Positions 14,680 through 20,398 of a stretch of 20,398 bases of DNA are shown piece by piece. How positions within the stretch are numbered: the first letter of the stretch is position 1; each line of letters starts with the position of its first letter. Origin of the DNA: Candidatus Segatella mututuai (lineage in GTDB: Bacteria > Bacteroidota > Bacteroidia > Bacteroidales > Bacteroidaceae); the NCBI GenBank assembly GCA_002439605.1, contig DJOI01000054.1, positions 43,404 to 63,801 on the forward strand, written 5' to 3'. The translations under genes were made by a program, and so were the position numbers. The notes below the pieces were generated by a model. The model was not told the origin of the DNA. It saw only the letters and a list, made by a program, of their open reading frames with translations, and did no database searches.

Positions 14680-16494
14680 TTATTTGCGGAGATATTTCTT
14701 GCCGTTGCGCACCACAATGCCCTTGTATGAAGCATCCACACGCTGTCCGCCCAGATTGTAGAGTTCGGCTTGCCTTGCGGTTTCCTCGGCCGAGATGTCG
14801 CTGATGCCTGTGGTTGACGACGGCAAGACTGTGATGTGAATCTTGGCATTTGTCCCTATGTTTGCCGCCTGGGCTGCGTTGTTGTTCTCCGCGTTCCAGT
14901 TGGGGAAGTAGAAATAGGCACGCAGACCGTTAAACTGGAGTTTAGAATCAGAAGGCAGATATTTCAGATAGTTGCCCTTGGCCGTGCTGATGTACTGATA
15001 TTTCTGGCTTCCGTTGTCGGAAATAAGAGTCGCCGTAAGCTTGCCATCCTTATCCTCCGCATATTTCTTGCGACCATACAGTCCGCGGAAATAGAACTCG
15101 CCATTCACGATGTTGTCGCCATACGAAGCCTTGACCTCGTGAGGAGGCACCACGGTGATGCGTTTCTCTCCGATATGGGCATAATATCCTGGATCCTGCT
15201 CGATGAGATCTTCAGGATCCATGTTCTCCGCCCCCTTAATAGTCTTCGTGCAACAAGTCTGCGCACCCGAAGCCTGCATCAGATAAGGCACGCCAGCCAC
15301 GATGTTGAGCTCGCTGTCTGACAGCTTGGTAAAGGAAAGCACACCTTTGTCGCTTACCTGTCCTGCCCACTGGTGGGTAGTCTCCTCGGTCGTCGTGGTA
15401 GGTTTGGCAAGAGCCGTGAGTTCGCAACCGAAAGCCGTCTTAAATTCTTCCTTTGTCAAGTCGAAAGGCAGACAGATAGTATTCCATGCCCCTGCCTGGT
15501 TGACCAGCTTCGTGCGATGCACATAGACATCCACCTTGTTTTTGAAAGCCCCCTGCTCCACCAAGGTGTTGACACGATCCTCCACATCATTCTCGTCAAG
15601 ATAAATCTTGCTTATCTGGAAGAAATCGTCCTTCAGGACAATCAGCTTTGCCTCGCTTTTGTTTCTCTTCACCAATATACCTTCGAAAGTTCCGCTGGTT
15701 CCTACGTAGTCGTTAAGATCAATCTCATCCAACTGCGAACAATTAAAGTAAATGCGGTACTCTTTATTAGCATCTGTGGCACTTGTATTTTCGTCCTGCA
15801 CCAAATAAAACTCCGTACTGTTGGCATTATTATCCCTTGCCTCCTTTATGGTTCCCGGTACGCTGACTATCGTATTCAAATACGGGCCATACGAAGAATT
15901 CACTATATTTCCATCCTCAGGACTATTCTTGGCTATCGTGTGCACATCCTCGACCGCAGTTACAGGATAAGTAGCTGGCGAAGTAGCGGTAGCCTCGCCC
16001 GAATGGTCTATGTTAAAAGTTGTCGTATAAGTCGTCCCGTCTATTTTCTTCTGTTTATGTATAGAACCAAAATACGGTATTTTGCTCTCGCCCTCATTGT
16101 AATCGCCTATGATAGAACCTGTTATCTTGCTACCGATAGCCAAATCGGAAGGCAACGAAAAGCCCTTGTCAATATCATTGGGTGAGACCCATAGGCCATA
16201 TTTACTTTTATCGACGATAAAGAATGAGTTGACGAACTTTACGTCCTTGATGTCTGGGTCTGACTTTTTCATCACAGCCACCACGGTAGCAGGATTCGAC
16301 TCGTCAAACTGAATGACCACATCCTGATGCTTAAAGCCATCCGTTTCTTGAGCTGCGAATAGCATAGATTGAATAGAAGTAAAAACCTTCTGCGTGGTAG
16401 TGGTAGTAGCATTCGTTTGAGCCACAGCTCGTCCTGTTGTTAGAATGACGATACTCACCAGCATCCATAATCGAAATAGAATTAAACGTTTCAT
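14680..16494 (-). CDS. Large exported protein with type IX-like sorting tail
   Basis: 604 residues, function unknown. Residues 1-26 form a signal peptide ending GRAVAQ. A Thr-rich linker follows (NATTTTTQ). Residues about 180-300 look like a beta-barrel of OB type: NTIVSVPGTIKEARDNN..STEFYLVQDE, then YRIYF and DYVGTSGTFEGILVKRN. Residues about 340-560 carry the WNTICLPFDLTKEEF motif (about 337-351) and repeated beta-strands common in large Prevotella surface proteins. The end (ISAEETARQAELYNLGGQRV ... GIVVRNGKKYLRK) is a type IX sorting tail. No catalytic motif was recognised. It is followed in the same transcript by the 68-residue peptide. Adhesin, binding protein or structural surface protein are all possible. 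Confidence 0.82.
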   Translation of the reverse strand: MKRLILFRLWMLVSIVILTTGRAVAQTNATTTTTQKVFTSIQSMLFAAQETDGFKHQDVVIQFDESNPATVVAVMKKSDPDIKDVKFVNSFFIVDKSKYGLWVSPNDIDKGFSLPSDLAIGSKITGSIIGDYNEGESKIPYFGSIHKQKKIDGTTYTTTFNIDHSGEATATSPATYPVTAVEDVHTIAKNSPEDGNIVNSSYGPYLNTIVSVPGTIKEARDNNANSTEFYLVQDENTSATDANKEYRIYFNCSQLDEIDLNDYVGTSGTFEGILVKRNKSEAKLIVLKDDFFQISKIYLDENDVEDRVNTLVEQGAFKNKVDVYVHRTKLVNQAGAWNTICLPFDLTKEEFKTAFGCELTALAKPTTTTEETTHQWAGQVSDKGVLSFTKLSDSELNIVAGVPYLMQASGAQTCCTKTIKGAENMDPEDLIEQDPGYYAHIGEKRITVVPPHEVKASYGDNIVNGEFYFRGLYGRKKYAEDKDGKLTATLISDNGSQKYQYISTAKGNYLKYLPSDSKLQFNGLRAYFYFPNWNAENNNAAQAANIGTNAKIHITVLPSSTTGISDISAEETARQAELYNLGGQRVDASYKGIVVRNGKKYLRK

Positions 16495-16563
16495 TTTACT
16501 TACTGTTTACTTGATAAATTATTTTTAAAGAACTACATTTCCTAATTTGTCGTTTCAAACGCA

Positions 16564-16593
16564 CACTTCTTCCAAATAGAAGTGACAAAATTA
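16564..16593 (-). promoter_or_regulatory. Candidate promoter and adjoining inverted repeat for the 604-residue protein
   Basis: TAATTTTG on the minus strand (plus 16586-16593) fits TAnnTTTG, but no TTTG is seen at -33. Transcription would begin near 16579, inside a 7-bp inverted repeat CACTTCT (16564-16570) / AGAAGTG (16578-16584) with a 7-nt loop. The repeat could be an operator or a 5'-end stem of the mRNA; the leader is about 85 nt. Confidence 0.4.
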
Positions 16594-16784
16594 GTTAAAA
16601 AAATCGAAATAAATCCACTAAGCATACATTTTTTCTACGAAAAATTACGTAAACGTTTGCGAAGTTGGCAAACAAACGACTCTCAAGGCCGCCAAGTCGT
16701 TACTTCCGCTATCATCATATTTCCAAGGATACATATCCTCCCCATACCTATTTATATAATATGAACCTCAACAAAGGAACACGC

Positions 16785-16860
16785 TTAATCCTTCAAACAA
16801 CTTATCGGAACGACATATATTCCATCTTCTGACACACTTATGGCTGCAAAAAATTCAAAC
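16785..16860 (-). pseudogene. Inverted relic of a DUF4143-type ATPase C-terminus
   Basis: The minus strand, read toward TAA at 16785-16787, gives FFAAISVSEDGIYVVPISCL plus KD. The broken DUF4143 gene ends YQRKDGVYVVPIGCLKD, so 11 of the last 13 residues (DGVYVVPIGCLKD) are identical and the other two are conservative or small changes. Upstream of about 16860 the frame stays open but resembles nothing I recognise and has no start. It sits in the 750-bp stretch without an intact gene (16495-17248), with its tail pointing away from the second copy. Most likely the leftover 3' end of a third ATPase copy. Confidence 0.6.
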
Positions 16861-16907
16861 TCATTATCTATGCATCCCCTGAAAAGGGAGGCTATGTTGA
16901 AAACCAC

Positions 16908-16949
16908 AGCCAAACACTGCAACAAATCACAGCCAAACACTGCAAAAAA
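16908..16949 (+). repeat. Second set of the 23-nt tandem repeat
   Basis: AGCCAAACACTGCAACAAAT-CAC (16908-16930), then a partial unit AGCCAAACACTGCAAAAAAG from 16931. Diverged counterpart of the repeats at 11799-11863, again directly ahead of a DUF4143 promoter. Confidence 0.7.
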
Positions 16950-16961
16950 GTTCTTAAAACA

Positions 16962-16993
16962 CTTGGAATTACCAATCTATTATCGTATCTTTG
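16962..16993 (+). promoter_or_regulatory. Promoter remnant of the second DUF4143 copy
   Basis: CTTG (16962-16965), 20-nt spacer, TATCTTTG (16986-16993). Same position and spacing as at 11875-11906, with one change in the -33 box. Confidence 0.6.
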
Positions 16994-17017
16994 CACCAAA
17001 TCAAATCGACAATAGAG

Positions 17018-17234
17018 ATGAAAGAATACAAAAAAAAGAATAGCAGATAAACTATTGGAATACAGATTAGAAGAAGTCGGAGCTGTTCTAATCGAAGGTC
17101 CAAAGTGGTGCGGAAAGACGACCACGATGGTACTCACCGCTGTCGGCGACTATGCCTATCAGCGCAAAGACGGAGTATATGTGGTGCCTATCGGTTGTTT
17201 AAAACTTTATCCGCACCCGTGTGGGGGGGGGTAG
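17018..17234 (+). pseudogene. Chimeric, internally deleted DUF4143 ATPase copy
   Basis: ATG 17018 begins MKEYKKK, then the frame is lost because the poly-A run has 8 A. In the restored frame it reads RIADKLLEYRLEEVGAVLIE and Walker A GPKWCGKTTT, then jumps in frame at about 17126 straight to MVLTAVGDYAYQRKDGVYVV plus PIGCLK, the last ~26 residues of the family. Nearly the whole ATPase and DUF4143 body is missing. The 5' part differs from the first copy at roughly one base in ten, but 79 nt (17126-17204) are identical to 13120-13198. The end is unusual: the last codons run into CTTTATCCGCACCC and a G9 run before TAG 17232. Not functional. Confidence 0.8.
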
Positions 17235-17248
17235 CACACCTATCTACA

Positions 17249-18700
17249 TTACAAAGAGAATAAATCATCCAGTTTCACCTCACTGTTCACTAGGCCGCTA
17301 TGCAGATTTCGCTTCACGCCATAAGTAGTGATGAACGTATGAAGCAAGGCTTTCTTCGTTTTGGTGGCAGCATGGAAAGAAGACATGCGCTCGCGCAAAC
17401 GTTGCTCAAACTCTGCTGTTATCGTATATTCATCCTTGGCATACTTCATCTCACAGATATTGATGGCACCATCGGCACGGTCGATGAGCATATCTATCTG
17501 CCCACCTTTCCATTCAGCGCCCGTAACATCGACAAAAGGACGGCTATACCAAGAGTAAACATTCGCCAATACACCAGATATGCCCAATGCCTTCTTGATT
17601 TGACTTATATGATGCAAGCAAACTTGCTCAAAGGCATAACCACTCCAAGCGTTCCGACTTCCATCATTACGCATATTGCTCCAAAAATGCTCATCCTGCC
17701 CACTGCTGCTTGCTACAAAACGAGTATAAAACAGAGAATATAAATCCGTCAACTGATAAAGTGCATCTCGCTCACTTTTACCTATAGCGGTATATCTCCT
17801 AACAAAATCACACTTGATCAAGTTGTCTAATATTTCTGACAGTTGTCCACCACCTTTTATTTTCAACGCTTCCATCAATTCCTTTCGGGGCATTCCTTTT
17901 AGTTTGTCAGAGAGGACTTCCACAACCTTTCGATAATGCTTGGAATCATTAAACAAGGAACGAAACAAAAACTCAAATTCTCCACGCAAAGGAGCATCTT
18001 GAGCAAAAAGCAATCTGTCCACACAGGTATCCAATGGAACACCTTGCTCCAACATATCCAAATAATAAGGTATTCCGCCCAATATCATGTAAACATCAAG
18101 AACTTGCAGACGAGTAAGCGACATATTCTTCACTTCATTGAGAAATAGCTCGGTTTCTCCCAATGTAAATGGCTTGAGATATATTTGGCGAGTCACTCTG
18201 CCATATAGTCCTCCCCTATCGCCTATCAAGCGAGAAAGCATCCATGTTGTTGCAGAACCGCATACGAAAAGTTTCAAGTTAGGAATCATAGACGCCCAGG
18301 AGTTCCAAAAATAGCCAAAAGCTGAGATAAAATTGCTCCTTGGCGTATCCATCCAAGGCAACTCGTCCAAGAATACAACCACATGCTCTTGATCGGAGAG
18401 CGTGGAGAGATATTCTCGCAAAGCATGAAAGGCCTCAAACCAGTCCTTCAACCGAGAAACAGACTTGCCAGAATATTGCTGTAAAGCCAAACGGAACTGT
18501 TCCAGTTGGGCGGCACGAGACACCTCATACATACCTGTAAACGAAAAAGCGAACTGATCGTTGAACATTTTTCTTATCAAAAATGTCTTGCCCACACGCC
18601 TACGACCATAAACTGCGATAAGCTCAGCCTTACCACTTTCACATCGTTCAGCGATAAGTTCCTGCTCATACTTACGTCCCACTATGCCATTTTCTGCCAT
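17249..18700 (-). CDS. AAA ATPase with C-terminal DUF234/nuclease-like domain
   Basis: 483 residues, intact. The N-terminal ATPase (ATPase_2/AAA_14 type) has Walker A GRRRVGKT (32-39, K38), Walker B VVVFLDELPW (about 107-116, D112 and E113) and sensor-like LKLFVCGSATTWM. A winged-helix region follows (MPRKELMEALKIKGGGQLSEILDNL). The C-terminal part carries FEQVCLHH and a PD-(D/E)XK-like motif, GQIDMLIDRADGAINICEMKYA (D then E-x-K), as in DUF234 proteins. These proteins are multicopy in Bacteroidetes and archaea; role unsettled (toxin-antitoxin, defence or mobile-element upkeep have been suggested). The start is ATG 18700, about 36 nt after the predicted transcript start. It is more A/T-rich than manA or metY, suggesting acquisition. 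Confidence 0.9.
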   Translation of the reverse strand: MAENGIVGRKYEQELIAERCESGKAELIAVYGRRRVGKTFLIRKMFNDQFAFSFTGMYEVSRAAQLEQFRLALQQYSGKSVSRLKDWFEAFHALREYLSTLSDQEHVVVFLDELPWMDTPRSNFISAFGYFWNSWASMIPNLKLFVCGSATTWMLSRLIGDRGGLYGRVTRQIYLKPFTLGETELFLNEVKNMSLTRLQVLDVYMILGGIPYYLDMLEQGVPLDTCVDRLLFAQDAPLRGEFEFLFRSLFNDSKHYRKVVEVLSDKLKGMPRKELMEALKIKGGGQLSEILDNLIKCDFVRRYTAIGKSERDALYQLTDLYSLFYTRFVASSSGQDEHFWSNMRNDGSRNAWSGYAFEQVCLHHISQIKKALGISGVLANVYSWYSRPFVDVTGAEWKGGQIDMLIDRADGAINICEMKYAKDEYTITAEFEQRLRERMSSFHAATKTKKALLHTFITTYGVKRNLHSGLVNSEVKLDDLFSL

Positions 18701-18742
18701 AACTTACTGATTATATAATGTTTACACTCTTTATTCGTGGTG

Positions 18743-18750
18743 CAAAGATA
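18743..18750 (-). promoter_or_regulatory. -7 box of the DUF234 ATPase gene
   Basis: TATCTTTG on the minus strand (plus CAAAGATA). The transcript would start near 18736, about 36 nt before ATG 18700. The -33 box is weak (TTGT). Confidence 0.6.
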
Positions 18751-18781
18751 ATCAAAATATTTGAATAAAACAAGCGAAACA

Positions 18782-18833
18782 CCGCCCTAACTATCATTTT
18801 TAACATAGTTAGGGCGGAATTATAGCCCTTTTT
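18782..18833. repeat. Perfect palindrome with an overlapping terminator-like hairpin
   Basis: CCGCCCTAACTAT (18782-18794) / ATAGTTAGGGCGG (18805-18817), 10-nt loop. The right arm can instead pair AGGGC (18811-18815) with GCCCT (18825-18829), followed by a run of five T. It lies between the divergent ATPase and metY promoters, upstream of both, so no gene in the window reads through it as a leader. It shares GGCGGAATTA (18813-18822) with the palindrome at 13305. Confidence 0.75.
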
Positions 18834-18897
18834 ATCATTCCCCTCCCTCTATATATAATAAGGTATAAACCGAAAAAAATGCAAAAAAACACCCGAA

Positions 18898-18913
18898 TAC
18901 CACAAATGTGGTA
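18898..18913 (+). promoter_or_regulatory. Palindrome upstream of the metY promoter
   Basis: TACCACA-AA-TGTGGTA, a perfect 7-bp-arm inverted repeat with 2-nt centre. It sits about 24 bp upstream of the -33 box, a usual place for an activator site. The regulator is unknown. Confidence 0.45.
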
Positions 18914-18936
18914 GATAGAATGCCACTACTGTGCGA

Positions 18937-18967
18937 TTTCATAATCCGAAAAATCGTCGTACCTTTG
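18937..18967 (+). promoter_or_regulatory. Promoter of metY
   Basis: TTTC (18937-18940, one mismatch), 19-nt spacer, TACCTTTG (18960-18967). The start would be near 18974. Just downstream, GAACA-AAA-TGTTC (18980-18992) is a short inverted repeat that could be an operator or leader stem. Leader about 88 nt. Confidence 0.65.
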
Positions 18968-19061
18968 CAACGTCAATCAGAACAAAATGTTCAACTGGCA
19001 TATTTATATAAATGAATAGAATGAATTAGGTAATAACTAAATTAAAGAAAGGACATAGATT

Positions 19062-20363
19062 ATGAGTACAGAAAAGAAACTTCGCTTCGAGACACTTCAG
19101 TTGCACGTAGGTCAGGAAAATCCAGACCCAGCCACCGACGCTCGCGCGGTACCTATCTACCAGACCACCAGTTATGTGTTCCGCAACTCTCAGCACGCCG
19201 CCGACCGCTTCGGCCTTCGTGACCCGGGCAACATCTATGGCCGCTTGACCAACTCCACGCAGGGTGTGTTCGAGGATCGTGTGGCTGCCCTCGAAGGTGG
19301 CGTGGCAGGCTTGGCAGTAGCCTCTGGCGCAGCAGCTGTGACTTACGCCATCCAGAACATCCTCGGCGCGGGCGACCACATCGTAGCTGCCGACAACATC
19401 TACGGTGGTACTTATAACCTCATCACCCATACATTCGCCAACCTTGGCATCACCCATACCATCGTGGACCCTCGTAACTTCGAGCAGGTGGAAGCAGCCA
19501 TCCAGTCCAATACCAAGGCTCTCTATGCCGAGACCTTCGGCAACCCCAACTCCGATGTCACCGACATCGACAAGTTGGCAGAGATTGCGCATCGCCACAA
19601 CATCCCATTGATTATCGACAACACATTCGGCACTCCATACTTGATTCGCCCTATCGAGCACGGAGCCGACGTAGTGGTTCACTCTGCCACCAAGTTCATC
19701 GGCGGTCATGGCTCATCCCTCGGTGGTGTGATCGTGGATGGTGGTAAGTTCGACTGGAAGGCCAACGCCGACAAGTTCCCTACCCTCGCCAAGCCAGACC
19801 CATCATACCATGGTGCTGTCTTCGCAGACGTGGCAGGCCCTGCAGCCTTCGTTACCCGCATCCGTGCCGTCATCCTTCGTGATACGGGTGCCACCATCTC
19901 TCCATTCAACGCATGGATTCTCCTCCAGGGCTTGGAGACGTTGAGCCTCCGTGTGGAGCGCCATGTACAGAACGCATTGAAGGTAGTGGAGTACTTGGAG
20001 AAGAACCCCAAGGTGGCCAAGGTAAACCACCCTGCCGTTCCTACCCACCCAGACCACGAGCTTTACAAGAAACTCTTCCCCAACGGCGCTGGCTCCATCT
20101 TCACCTTCGACATCAAGGGCGGCGAGAAAGAGGCTTGGGAGTTCATCGACCACTTGAGAATCTTCTCCCTCTTGGCCAACGTGGCCGATGTGAAGTCACT
20201 CGTCATCCACCCAGCCACCACAACCCACTCACAGTTGAGCCCAGAGGAGTTGGAGCAGCAGCACATCTACCCTTCCACCGTTCGCTTGAGCATCGGTATC
20301 GAGAACATCGACGACTTGATCGACGCACTCGACGAGGCGTTCACTTACGTGAAGGAAAGATGA
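19062..20363 (+). CDS. metY: O-acetylhomoserine sulfhydrylase (MetY type)
   Basis: Cytosolic PLP enzyme joining O-acetylhomoserine with sulfide to make homocysteine in methionine synthesis. The 433 residues match the family. Visible marks: YQTTSYVF (33-40), YGRLTNST (59-66), the phosphate-binding ASGAAAVTYA (87-96), D186 in IIDNTFGTPY holding the pyridine nitrogen, and the Schiff-base lysine K211 in VVHSATKFIGGHG. The C-terminal domain has SLLANVADVKSLVIHPATTTH and SIGIENIDDLIDALDEA. The insertion around 230-260 (KFPTLAKPDPSYHG) separates MetY from the shorter MetB/MetC group. The start is ATG 19062 with AAAGAAAGG about 9 nt upstream. Monocistronic as far as the window shows. Confidence 0.95.
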   Translation: MSTEKKLRFETLQLHVGQENPDPATDARAVPIYQTTSYVFRNSQHAADRFGLRDPGNIYGRLTNSTQGVFEDRVAALEGGVAGLAVASGAAAVTYAIQNILGAGDHIVAADNIYGGTYNLITHTFANLGITHTIVDPRNFEQVEAAIQSNTKALYAETFGNPNSDVTDIDKLAEIAHRHNIPLIIDNTFGTPYLIRPIEHGADVVVHSATKFIGGHGSSLGGVIVDGGKFDWKANADKFPTLAKPDPSYHGAVFADVAGPAAFVTRIRAVILRDTGATISPFNAWILLQGLETLSLRVERHVQNALKVVEYLEKNPKVAKVNHPAVPTHPDHELYKKLFPNGAGSIFTFDIKGGEKEAWEFIDHLRIFSLLANVADVKSLVIHPATTTHSQLSPEELEQQHIYPSTVRLSIGIENIDDLIDALDEAFTYVKER

Positions 20364-20398
20364 CAATGTTAAATGTTGAATGTTAAATGTTAAATGTT
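20364..20398 (+). repeat. Heptamer tandem repeat after metY
   Basis: Five consecutive 7-nt units of the form NAATGTT (first base C, A, G, A, A) directly after the metY stop, running to the window edge. The true length is unknown. Confidence 0.85.

Noticed and set aside
16840..17043. 67-codon plus-strand open frame
   Set aside because: It runs through the repeat and promoter of the second DUF4143 copy and has no protein-like features.
17223..17231. G9 run as a phase-variation tract
   Set aside because: It lies in a dead gene copy past any functional coding sequence, so length changes there would have no evident effect.

Overview
The window looks like a chromosomal piece of a Bacteroidales bacterium, most likely Prevotella/Segatella-like. 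Four things point that way: many promoters of the Bacteroidetes form TTTG-N18-20-TAnnTTTG; secreted proteins with C-terminal sorting tails of the type IX secretion kind; a NigD-like lipoprotein with an acidic stretch right after the lipidated cysteine; and a family of short peptides starting MKKKY.KPT that I associate with Prevotella. This taxonomic call is inference. No RNA gene, CRISPR array or intact insertion sequence was seen.

Layout. 1-2434: the end of a TrkH potassium channel subunit and a class I mannose-6-phosphate isomerase. 2435-2836: a 400-bp gap holding a long imperfect inverted repeat and a strong promoter. 2837-4344: an operon of two exported proteins with related N-termini, the second with a LamG-like domain, closed by a strong terminator. 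4497-6149 (-): an exported GH30 glycosidase convergent with that operon. 6278-8108 (-): a two-gene operon of a small ABC/OLD-type ATPase followed by a DUF4435 (Toprim-like) protein, the same pairing and order as the PARIS anti-phage system. 8215-10730: an EamA exporter and an L-lactate permease, convergent with overlapping stop codons. 10825-11796: a membrane-anchored eukaryotic-type Ser/Thr kinase whose promoter almost touches its start codon.

11799-18700 is an accessory region rich in AAA ATPase genes of the AAA_14/DUF4143 and DUF234 kinds. It holds a broken DUF4143 ATPase gene (11931-13204), an inverted C-terminal relic (about 16785-16860), a chimeric, internally deleted second copy (17018-17234) and one intact DUF234-type ATPase (17249-18700, -). 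Between the broken copies lies a cargo of surface-protein genes: a NigD-like lipoprotein with a structured leader and possible 23-codon uORF, a 68-residue Gly-rich peptide, and a 604-residue exported protein. Two perfect 13-bp-arm palindromes sharing the 10-mer GGCGGAATTA lie in this region.

19062-20363: an O-acetylhomoserine sulfhydrylase (MetY type) behind a clear promoter with a palindrome upstream, followed by a heptamer tandem repeat that runs off the window.

The most interesting items are the ATPase/DUF4435 pair, the chain of decayed ATPase copies with poly-A length differences, and the NigD-like/short-peptide/exported-protein cluster.
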